DNA from: DTU072 sp050309775
GTDB taxonomy: Bacteria; Bacillota; Clostridia; Christensenellales; DTU072
Length of the DNA: 64,000 nt
Assembly (NCBI GenBank): GCA_050309775.1
Contig: JBNRMV010000001.1
Span: 1-64,000 of the forward strand
Direction of reading: 5' to 3'
The position numbers and the translations under genes were made by a program. Positions 23,442-30,921 of the stretch are shown in pieces. How positions within the stretch are numbered: the stretch's first letter is position 1; the number at the start of each line of letters is the position of its first letter. Below the pieces are notes generated by a model, which did not search any database, had not been told where the DNA came from, and saw only the letters and a list, made by a program, of their open reading frames with translations.

Positions 23442-24428
23442 ATGGGAGCAGGCGGCTGGATAGCCCTATCATTAATTTTAGCATTTGCTGTAATTGCGTT
23501 TTTTGCATTGGTACCCATCAGTTTGTGGTTCAGAGCGCTGGTGTCGGGCGCACCGATATCTATGGGCAGGCTGGTAGGTATGCGCCTGCGCAAAATCAAA
23601 ATAGCCATGATTGTAGAAGCGTATATCACCGGTAAGAAAGCAGGGTTGAATATCGACATTACCGAACTTGAGACCCACTACATGGCAAAAGGCGATGTCA
23701 TAAAAGTAATCAATGCGCTCATAAGCGCCCACAGCGCCAACATAGAACTAAAAACTAGGACGGCGATGGCAATTGACCTTGCCGGCAGAGATGTATTGAA
23801 TGCCGTAAAAGTCAGCGTTAACCCGAAAGTTATCGAAACTCCCGTCATTGCCGCCATAGCCAAAGACGGCATAGAGCTTCGCATAAAAGCCCGAGTCACA
23901 GTTCGCGCCAATATATCAAGACTTATCGGCGGCGCCGGAGAAGAAACAATCATTGCCAGAGTCGGCGAGGGTATTGTTACTACCGTCGGTTCGTCGACTT
24001 CGCACAAGGATATGCTTGAGAATCCGGACAGAATATCGAAAGTCGTGCTGGAAAAGGGACTTGATGCAGGTACGGCATTTGAGATACTATCAATAGATAT
24101 TGCCGATGTGGATGTCGGCAGAAACATAGGCGCTCAACTTCAGATGGACCAAGCAGAGGCAGACAAGAGAATAGCGCAAGCCAAAGCAGAAGAAAGAAGA
24201 GCCATGGCGGTAGCGTCCGAACAAGAAATGAAAGCAAAGACCCAGGATATGAGAGCAGCCGTTGTGGAGGCAGAGGCAGAAGTTCCCAGAGCTATGGCAG
24301 AGGCTTTCAGGAGCGGCAGACTGGGCGTTATGGATTATTACAACATGCAGAATATTCAGGCTGACACAGCAATGCGCAATTCCATAAGCGGCAGCGACCC
24401 GTCACAAACAGGCTCACCTAATAAATAA
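23442..24428 (+). CDS. floA: Flotillin-like protein FloA
   Basis: An N-terminal membrane helix (residues about 5-28) is followed by an SPFH-type domain and a coiled coil (AQAKAEERRAMAVASEQEMKA and similar, 225-285). The whole 328-residue chain matches the FloA/YqfA family, including GKKAGLNIDITELETHYMA and a C-terminal MDYYNMQNIQADT. FloA assembles into membrane microdomains that help signalling and secretion complexes. Ribosome binding site AAGGAGGT. Confidence 0.93.
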   Translation: MGAGGWIALSLILAFAVIAFFALVPISLWFRALVSGAPISMGRLVGMRLRKIKIAMIVEAYITGKKAGLNIDITELETHYMAKGDVIKVINALISAHSANIELKTRTAMAIDLAGRDVLNAVKVSVNPKVIETPVIAAIAKDGIELRIKARVTVRANISRLIGGAGEETIIARVGEGIVTTVGSSTSHKDMLENPDRISKVVLEKGLDAGTAFEILSIDIADVDVGRNIGAQLQMDQAEADKRIAQAKAEERRAMAVASEQEMKAKTQDMRAAVVEAEAEVPRAMAEAFRSGRLGVMDYYNMQNIQADTAMRNSISGSDPSQTGSPNK

Positions 24429-24430
24429 AA

Positions 24431-24859
24431 ATGGGATGGTCATTTTCCATCGTAATAATTTTCATTATCATAGCGGTGGTGTTGTCTTCTATCAGTAAGA
24501 TAATGTCGACGAAAGAGTCAACACAAAATAAAGTTCAACCCTCCGCGGCAAGCGGAGGCGTTGACTTATACGAGGAAACAAAAAAGAAAATGGCAATAAA
24601 GAAAGAGGCATCAAGAAATGCCACCAATAATTCTCATGAGCATACCTCCGCGATGGGAAAGGTACGCAAGGAGAGAGCCTATGTTGAGGATAGCATGGGT
24701 GAATTCCAAAGTGAAGGTTGCGCAGAGCATTATTATGATAGAATCATAGCAATCCCCGACCCCCCCAAAGAAAGGAAGGTCAACATGGAGTTGGCAAGAA
24801 TGATAGTAATGGGCGAGGTTTTGAACAACCCGGGGTTCAAAAAACACAGGAGAAAATAA
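24431..24859 (+). CDS. Unknown single-span membrane protein of the floA operon
   Basis: I do not recognise this protein. An N-terminal membrane helix (residues about 3-22) is followed by a hydrophilic, mostly disordered-looking chain of about 120 residues and a basic end (NNPGFKKHRRK). It starts 2 bases after floA with no ribosome binding site of its own and ends by overlapping the malQ start by 1 base. The position suggests an accessory to FloA/NfeD (inference). Confidence 0.6.
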   Translation: MGWSFSIVIIFIIIAVVLSSISKIMSTKESTQNKVQPSAASGGVDLYEETKKKMAIKKEASRNATNNSHEHTSAMGKVRKERAYVEDSMGEFQSEGCAEHYYDRIIAIPDPPKERKVNMELARMIVMGEVLNNPGFKKHRRK

Positions 24860-26376
24860 TGCAACGCTCATCAGGTGTGCTGTTGAACATTTCCTCGCTA
24901 CCCGGCGAACACGGCATAGGCAGCTTTTCAGTCGATGCCCTGAATTTTGCAGAATATATTGCCTCTATGGGTTTTCATTGGTGGCAGGTGCTGCCGATAA
25001 CAACTATCGGACAGGGCAATTCTCCGTATTCGGGCATTTCTGCTTTTGCAGGCAATTTCCTTTATATTGATATAACAAAACTGACGGGGCTGCTCAGCGC
25101 AGAAGAAATAGCTTCCTCAAAATATCCCGGCAGTTTTTATTTGACTGATTATGAATTTGCATACACCACAAAACGGCATTTGCTAAAAAGGGCTTTTGGC
25201 AGGATAGATGCCCAAACAAAGGACAAAATAGCTGCGTTTGCCCAAAAGCACTCTCACTGGCTGGAGGATTATTGCCTTTTTATGTCCATAAGGGAGGAGA
25301 CGGGCGCGCCTTGGGCGGAGTGGCAGCGCGAATTGAAGTACCGCCAGCCTCAAGCCCTTGAAGACGCGCGACAGAGGCTTAGTCAGGCAATAGAGTATTA
25401 CAAGTTTGAACAATACATTTTCTTTTCGCAATGGCAAGAAATAAAAAACGGCGCAAACGGATATGGCGTCAAAATATTTGGCGACATGCCTATTTATGTA
25501 TGCTATGACAGCGTAGATGTGTGGGCGCACCCCGAGATATTTCAGCTTGACGCAGATATGCGTCCTACAAAGGTGGCGGGCGTTCCTCCCGATTATTTTG
25601 CCGCTGACGGGCAGCTTTGGGGCAATCCGCTTTATGATTATGAAGAAATGAAAAAAAGCCGTTATGAGTGGCTGATAAACAGAATATTACATAATTTGCA
25701 ACTCTATGATATGTTGAGAATAGACCACTTCAGAGGGCTATATAAGTACTGGGCAATACCCAAGGACAGTGCAAGCGCAAAAGAAGGGCAATGGCTGGAC
25801 GGTCCGCAGATGGATTTGTGGCAGGAACTAAAAAAGCGCAGCGCCAAAGTGAATATTGTTGCCGAGGATTTGGGTTGCATAAACGAAGATGTACATAAGT
25901 ACCTTGAAAAAACGGGTTTTCCCGGCATGAGAGTAATGCAGTTCGGGTTTGACGGCGACAGCGCCAACCTGCATTTGCCGCACAACTACCCAAAAAACTG
26001 CGTCGGTTATACCAGTACGCATGACAATGACACTACGCTTGGCTGGCTGTTCAGCTTGCCGGAATGTGTGCGAGAATATGCTTTGGACTATGTGAATTGC
26101 GAAAAAGGCGGCGGCTGGGCCGGAGGCGGAGGCAGAAGCCCGGCAACATTGGCATTTATCCGCACGCTTTTTGCATCCTCATGCGACATTGCCATTGTGC
26201 CAATGCAGGACCTTTGCGGATATGGCACCGATACCAGAATGAACACTCCGGGAGTAGCCGAAAACAATTGGCGCTACCGCACAAATTATACGGCTATGGA
26301 AAGCGTTGACAGAGGAGCCATTGCACATCTGAACGAGCTGTACGGCAGGAACATCACATTGAGCGAGCTATGCTGA
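24859..26376 (+). CDS. malQ: 4-alpha-glucanotransferase (GH77)
   Basis: The amylomaltase transfers alpha-1,4-glucan segments in maltodextrin and glycogen metabolism. The beginning (RSSGVLLNISSLPGEHGIGSF) is typical. The catalytic residues are present: the Asp nucleophile in RIDHFRGL, the acid Glu in VAEDLG, and the stabilising Asp in STHDND. The length of 505 aa is normal. AGGAGA precedes the ATG within the end of the previous gene. No other glycogen gene is nearby. Confidence 0.94.
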   Translation: MQRSSGVLLNISSLPGEHGIGSFSVDALNFAEYIASMGFHWWQVLPITTIGQGNSPYSGISAFAGNFLYIDITKLTGLLSAEEIASSKYPGSFYLTDYEFAYTTKRHLLKRAFGRIDAQTKDKIAAFAQKHSHWLEDYCLFMSIREETGAPWAEWQRELKYRQPQALEDARQRLSQAIEYYKFEQYIFFSQWQEIKNGANGYGVKIFGDMPIYVCYDSVDVWAHPEIFQLDADMRPTKVAGVPPDYFAADGQLWGNPLYDYEEMKKSRYEWLINRILHNLQLYDMLRIDHFRGLYKYWAIPKDSASAKEGQWLDGPQMDLWQELKKRSAKVNIVAEDLGCINEDVHKYLEKTGFPGMRVMQFGFDGDSANLHLPHNYPKNCVGYTSTHDNDTTLGWLFSLPECVREYALDYVNCEKGGGWAGGGGRSPATLAFIRTLFASSCDIAIVPMQDLCGYGTDTRMNTPGVAENNWRYRTNYTAMESVDRGAIAHLNELYGRNITLSELC

Positions 26377-26843
26377 TATTTCTTTCAAAAGCCGATTACC
26401 CATCAGACGAGATAACACACAAAGCAATAGACGAATATTGCAGGTTGTATAATATCCAAAAACCGCAATACAACATTGTCAGAAAACAAGACAAAAAGCC
26501 TGCGTTGGAACCGCCGTTTTTGCAGTTTAATCTTTCACACAGCGGAGAATATAAAACGGTTGCCGTTTCGGAAGTTGCCGTCGGTATTGACATTCAGCAG
26601 CACAAACCTTGTGATTTTGAGGCAATTTCGGACAGATTTTTTGCAAAGAAGGTCAGCGGTCAAAAACAGTTTTTTGATTTGTGGGCGGCAAAGGAAGCGC
26701 GCGCCAAGTGCAGCGGCGACCCTCTTATCAAAGTATTGAAAGAAGAAGGCGCCGACGGGGCAACGCTGTTTAATATCCTTGACGGTTACAGTCTGGCAGT
26801 AAAAAGCAGTGACAAAGAAATATTATTTATGTTCTTGTTCTAA
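26370..26843 (+). CDS. 4'-phosphopantetheinyl transferase superfamily protein
   Basis: These enzymes attach the phosphopantetheine arm of CoA to carrier proteins. The Sfp-type motifs are visible: the NLSHSGEY motif, GIDIQ with the metal-binding Asp, and FDLWAAKEARAKCSG with the conserved W..KEA..K. At 157 residues it is shorter than most Sfp proteins (about 220). The N-terminal pseudo-repeat is reduced, and the C-terminal part ends early. It overlaps malQ by 7 bases. No polyketide or peptide synthase lies in the window. Confidence 0.8.
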   Translation: MLIFLSKADYPSDEITHKAIDEYCRLYNIQKPQYNIVRKQDKKPALEPPFLQFNLSHSGEYKTVAVSEVAVGIDIQQHKPCDFEAISDRFFAKKVSGQKQFFDLWAAKEARAKCSGDPLIKVLKEEGADGATLFNILDGYSLAVKSSDKEILFMFLF

Positions 26844-26863
26844 GAATTATGATATAATATAAT
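26835..26863 (+). promoter_or_regulatory. Promoter of the LURP-one-like gene
   Basis: TTGTTC (26835-26840), a 17-base spacer and TATAAT (26858-26863) inside a run of overlapping TATAAT repeats (26853-26871). Confidence 0.6.
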
Positions 26864-26893
26864 ATAATATAGTAAAACACAGGAGAATGAGCC

Positions 26894-27379
26894 ATGAGAT
26901 TTTTAATTCAACAAAAATATTTTTCCATTCGTGACGGTTTTTATATTCGCGACGAAGCCGGAAGAGAGGCATATTATGTAAGAGGAAAGCTATTTACATT
27001 CGGCAAACAGCTTTCTCTCTCTGACACATCGGGAAGGGAAATCCTCTTTATCAAACAGCGTCCGCTTAGGCTGCTTGCCACTTTCGATATTATGCAAAAC
27101 GGAGTGTCGATAGCGCGCATAAAAAGAAAGTTCCCGGGGCTTTTCCTCAAGCGCTATAAGATTACTTCCGAAACCCTCGGCGACATGAAAATCAAGGGCA
27201 ATATTGTGGCATGGAATTTTTCAATTCTCGATGGCAACAACCAACAAATAGCCACCATCAGCAAAAAGATATTGCGCATACGCGACACATACGCAGTTGA
27301 TGTCTATGACAGAAGGCTGGAGCCGTTTGCGCTGGGAGTATCCATAATTCTCGACGCCATTCACCACAGAAATCACTAA
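26894..27379 (+). CDS. LURP-one-related (YxjI/tubby-like) protein
   Basis: A 161-residue all-beta protein with the typical beginning MRFLIQQKYFSIRDGFYIRD and the strands around GKLFTFGKQLSL. It matches the LURP-one-related family (Bacillus YxjI), whose fold resembles tubby and scramblase domains. The bacterial role is unclear; binding to membranes or phospholipids has been proposed for the fold. The gene has its own promoter and AGGAGA ribosome binding site, and ends before a bidirectional terminator. Confidence 0.8.
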   Translation: MRFLIQQKYFSIRDGFYIRDEAGREAYYVRGKLFTFGKQLSLSDTSGREILFIKQRPLRLLATFDIMQNGVSIARIKRKFPGLFLKRYKITSETLGDMKIKGNIVAWNFSILDGNNQQIATISKKILRIRDTYAVDVYDRRLEPFALGVSIILDAIHHRNH

Positions 27380-27412
27380 TAAGACAGTATTACAAGTATA
27401 TAATGATTAAAA

Positions 27413-27442
27413 AAAGATGCCCCGAAATTTTCGAGCATCTTT
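27413..27442. terminator. Bidirectional terminator
   Basis: AAAGATGC (27413-27420) pairs with GCATCTTT (27435-27442). The 5' arm is preceded by an A run and the 3' arm is followed by T-rich sequence, so it can serve both convergent genes. Confidence 0.7.
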
Positions 27443-27450
27443 CTCATGTG

Positions 27451-28692
27451 TTATCGTCCTACATTGACATTGTCAACGGTTCTGTCACGCAGCTCCATTA
27501 CGGGGTGCGGTCGCATTTCGTAGCGATAGTCATGCCCTGTTTTGTTTATATAATTGTCTATTACCACATGACTGGGCACGCTGTCGACATTTGAGTTTAT
27601 GATATTCTGGTATTTGAAGAATTCATAATTCTTTGGCAGTTTAGCGACATCTTCATAACCCTCTTTTTTGCCCGTAAGATATACGGTGTTGCTCAATATG
27701 TTGCGAACATACTCTTTTTGATTGGTAAACTTCAGAAGCTGAGGGAATATACCGTCGGGAATGACTTGCTGCCATTCTTTCTTTTCGTACTTCTTTAAGA
27801 GCTCCGCCGCCTTATGAAGGTGCTGCAGCTCCTGTAAAAACAGCTGCTCCCAGACCTTTTTTGTGTACGGACATATTTCGTCCTCAAAACATGAATAATA
27901 CAAATAGCATTCGGTGTACTCGTGCATGAGCAAACTTTCAAGCAGTGTGGCGTTGGGGTCGAAAAGGCTGCCATAATGGCTGACATGCTGTTCCTCTATC
28001 ATGGCTATTTCGGCATATAGTTGCCTGCCCAAATCGGTGTTATAGAAAGCCGCCTGATTCATATAATAGTTCATCGTCTGTTGCTCGGCGGCAACGATTA
28101 TGCCGATATGCAGTTTTGTCAACATATCGGAGTTTTTGAAACATTGAGGAGGTTTTATATCGTCAAAAGGATAGCGATGCTCGGATATTGTCGGTCTGCC
28201 GGGCATAATCTCGGCATAGTTGCAAATAAGTTTTTCGGCGTGTACGCCATATTCCAAATCCATAAGGTCGGCATAGCGGTAGAGGTGGTCAAAGTCCTCC
28301 AGCAGCGCAAAGTCAAGCGCCATTTTTACTTCCGGGTTTGGCTCTCTGCCGGCAAGGATAGCCGTCAAATCCACAGCCAAATGCTCATATCCTATGGTAT
28401 TCTCTATTATATTTTCGCTGATAGGCTTAAGACAGCTGACCTTTTTTTGCTGTTGTTGCTCAACGCGCCTGGTCAGCGCCAACTCCCTGCGCAAATCCAT
28501 GTCCGCGCACATTCTGTGAAAGCGGTGCGAAAAGCCTACGGCTTCATATTCCGTACCATTCATAAGGATAATACGCAGCTTTGTGTAGGGGTCAACCTCC
28601 TGTTTGTCATATGACTTCGGGTACATATTCTTCCAATCCATTAAGGCTTGGTCATATTTCATTGGTTTTTCATTAAACGGATTTAAGCTCAT
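27451..28692 (-). CDS. Unknown protein with ferritin-like diiron motifs
   Basis: I do not recognise the family. The chain of 413 aa is rich in long helices with Glu/His pairs of the ferritin-like type: GYEHLAVDL, LLEDFDHLYRYADL, AAEQQTMNYYMNQ, IEEQHVSHYGSL, MHEYTECYLYYS, and ELQHLHKAAELL. These are six candidate helices, enough for one four-helix bundle plus extra helices. A dinuclear metal site is likely, perhaps for oxidative stress or spore coat (manganese-catalase-like); this is inference. There is no signal peptide. The ATG has AAGGAG upstream. It stands after tsaD on the same strand, 73 bases away. Confidence 0.6.
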   Translation of the reverse strand: MSLNPFNEKPMKYDQALMDWKNMYPKSYDKQEVDPYTKLRIILMNGTEYEAVGFSHRFHRMCADMDLRRELALTRRVEQQQQKKVSCLKPISENIIENTIGYEHLAVDLTAILAGREPNPEVKMALDFALLEDFDHLYRYADLMDLEYGVHAEKLICNYAEIMPGRPTISEHRYPFDDIKPPQCFKNSDMLTKLHIGIIVAAEQQTMNYYMNQAAFYNTDLGRQLYAEIAMIEEQHVSHYGSLFDPNATLLESLLMHEYTECYLYYSCFEDEICPYTKKVWEQLFLQELQHLHKAAELLKKYEKKEWQQVIPDGIFPQLLKFTNQKEYVRNILSNTVYLTGKKEGYEDVAKLPKNYEFFKYQNIINSNVDSVPSHVVIDNYINKTGHDYRYEMRPHPVMELRDRTVDNVNVGR

Positions 28693-28765
28693 AAAAAAAA
28701 TCTCCTTTTTGTTTATTACAATTATGAGCTTTAGAAAAAATGTTATTCAGTTTGTGTGGAAAAAA

Positions 28766-29818
28766 TCAGCGTAACGAGGCGTCGGCATCCAATTCAAGCC
28801 CTGCGGCCTGAGCGCCCTCGGTAATAGAGAGGAATGCCGCAACGCCTATCATGGCGGCGTTGTCTGTGCAAAGGCGCTTGGGGGGCAGCAGAATTTTTAT
28901 GCCGTTTTGCGCTCCGGCTTGGGTCAGGCCTTGGCGCAACGCTGAGTTTGCGCCGACGCCGCCTGCAAGAGCTATGGTTTTTATGCCGGTTCTTCGGGAA
29001 GCTTCTATGGCGTTTTCTATCAGTACGCCAACGGCCTCTTCTTGAAATGAACGGGCTAGGTCGGCGGCATTTATGTCGCCGCCTTTGGCTTTTGTGTTAT
29101 GAACATAGTTTATTACGGCGGTCTTAAGTCCGCTGTAAGAGAAATCCAAATGTTTTTCTCCCTTAAACGCCCGAGGCATGGGTATGGTGTCATTGCCCGA
29201 CTGCGCTTTCTCCTCTATTTGCGGTCCGCCCGGATAAGGCAGTCCCAGCACGCGCGCTACTTTATCAAATGCCTCGCCGGCGGCGTCATCACGGGTGGTT
29301 CCCAGCACTTTCATGTTGCTGAAACTGTCGGCTTGTAGAATTGCCGTATGTCCGCCGCTTGCCAGCAAACATAGAAAGGGGAATGCCAGAGTGTCGTCAT
29401 TTATGAAGTTTGCGGCAATATGTCCTTTTATGTGGCTGACGGCAACAAGCGGAATATCAAGAGCGTATGCCAAACTTTTTGCGTAAGACACACCGACAAG
29501 CAAGGCGCCCAGCAGTCCGGCTCCGTATGTAACGGCTATGACATCTATGTCGGCAAGCGAGGCATTAGCTTCTTCCAACGCCTCTTTGACTATGTTGTCT
29601 ATGGCAAGAACATGGTTGCGCGAGGCAATCTCGGGTACGACTCCGCCGAATCGTTTGTGAATGTCTATTTGGGAAGAAATCTTGTTGGCAAGCGCTTTTT
29701 TGCCCTTTGTGACGGCAACTGCGGTTTCGTCACAGCTTGATTCTATGGCTAGAATGAGATAGTCATCTCTGTTGCGCAAGGCTTCAAGTTTTTTATTGGA
29801 TTTTTCGTAATAGTTCAT
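28766..29818 (-). CDS. tsaD: tRNA N6-threonylcarbamoyladenosine transferase
   Basis: TsaD transfers the threonylcarbamoyl group to A37 of ANN-decoding tRNAs. The family start (ILAIESSCDETAVAV), the metal-binding HxxxH (SHIKGHIAANF) and the ASGGHTA and ALAGGVGANS segments are present. The first 20 residues are an extension over most homologues, so a later start is possible, but AAAGG stands before this ATG. It lies 2 bases after prfB. The length is 350 aa. Confidence 0.95.
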   Translation of the reverse strand: MNYYEKSNKKLEALRNRDDYLILAIESSCDETAVAVTKGKKALANKISSQIDIHKRFGGVVPEIASRNHVLAIDNIVKEALEEANASLADIDVIAVTYGAGLLGALLVGVSYAKSLAYALDIPLVAVSHIKGHIAANFINDDTLAFPFLCLLASGGHTAILQADSFSNMKVLGTTRDDAAGEAFDKVARVLGLPYPGGPQIEEKAQSGNDTIPMPRAFKGEKHLDFSYSGLKTAVINYVHNTKAKGGDINAADLARSFQEEAVGVLIENAIEASRRTGIKTIALAGGVGANSALRQGLTQAGAQNGIKILLPPKRLCTDNAAMIGVAAFLSITEGAQAAGLELDADASLR

Positions 29819-29820
29819 TT

Positions 29821-30918
29821 TTATGACCTTTTTAGGTACTCAATAATAAAGTCCTCGATATCTCCGTCCATGACGGCATCGACATTTGTATTCTCAAAAT
29901 TGGTACGATGGTCTTTGACTAGCGTATAGGGACAAAAGACATATGAGCGAATTTGGCTGCCCCATTCTATTTTTTTGAGGTCGCCTTTTATGCTCTGGTT
30001 TTCTTCCATTCTTTCGCGTTCCCTTTTTTCTATGAGCTTTGAGATAAGCATTTTCATGGCGGTTTCGCGGTTTTGAATCTGTGACCTTTCGTTTTGGCAC
30101 TGCACAACAATGCCTGTGGGTATGTGCGTAATGCGTATGGCGGAATCGGTCTTATTGACATGCTGTCCGCCTGCGCCGCCGCTTCGGTAGGTGTCTACTC
30201 TCAGTTCATCGGGATTGAGTTTTATGGTGGCATCGTCCTCAATGACCGGCATGACTTCCAATGACGCAAAGGAGGTATGCCGTCTTTTGTTGGAGTCAAA
30301 GGGGCTTATTCTGACCAGTCTATGCACGCCTTTTTCGGCTTTTAGGTACCCATATATATTGTCGCCGGCAATTTGGAAGGTGACACTTTTTATGCCTGCC
30401 TCGTCACCGTCAAGGTAATCAAGCACTTTGATTTGGTAGCCTTTGCGTTCGGCATATCTGGTATACATGCGGTATAGCATTTGCGCCCAGTCCTGAGCCT
30501 CTGTGCCGCCTGCGCCGGCATGCAGAGTGAGAATAGCGTCGCAACCGTCATATTTGCCGCGGAGCAGCGCTTCTATTTGCAGTTCGCCTACATTTTTTTC
30601 AAGTTCTTTAAGCTCTTTCCGTGCCTGTTCGGCTTCGCCTTCGTCCTGCATTTCTTCGATAAGGTCAAGCAATAGCGCAATGTCTTCGGTTCTTTTTTTG
30701 ATTTCCGATACTTGTTTAATTCTTTTTTGGTGGGCGGTTATTTTTTGGTTGATTTTTTGCGCAGCTTCAATGTCGTTCCAGAACCCTTCTTGATTTTGCT
30801 GCTCAAGCAGCGACTCGAGTTCCTTTTGTTTTTCGGCTATGTTAAAAGCCTCCTCAAGCGTGACAAGGCTGTCCTCCAGTTTTTCGAGAGTTTGTCTTTC
30901 AAAATAGAAGTCTATCAA
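29821..30918 (-). CDS. prfB: Peptide chain release factor 2, without programmed frameshift
   Basis: RF2 ends translation at UGA and UAA. The SPF tripeptide that reads the stop codon (ISPFDSNKRRHTSF) and GGQ (GGAGGQHVNKTDSA) are present. Most bacterial prfB genes carry an early in-frame UGA and a +1 frameshift. Here the complete N-terminal region (to FWND) is in one frame, so that autoregulation is missing. The start is TTG with GGAGG 7 bases upstream; the SD overlaps the last codons of secA, so the genes are coupled. 365 aa. Confidence 0.93.
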   Translation of the reverse strand: MIDFYFERQTLEKLEDSLVTLEEAFNIAEKQKELESLLEQQNQEGFWNDIEAAQKINQKITAHQKRIKQVSEIKKRTEDIALLLDLIEEMQDEGEAEQARKELKELEKNVGELQIEALLRGKYDGCDAILTLHAGAGGTEAQDWAQMLYRMYTRYAERKGYQIKVLDYLDGDEAGIKSVTFQIAGDNIYGYLKAEKGVHRLVRISPFDSNKRRHTSFASLEVMPVIEDDATIKLNPDELRVDTYRSGGAGGQHVNKTDSAIRITHIPTGIVVQCQNERSQIQNRETAMKMLISKLIEKRERERMEENQSIKGDLKKIEWGSQIRSYVFCPYTLVKDHRTNFENTNVDAVMDGDIEDFIIEYLKRS

Positions 30919-30921
30919 GTA

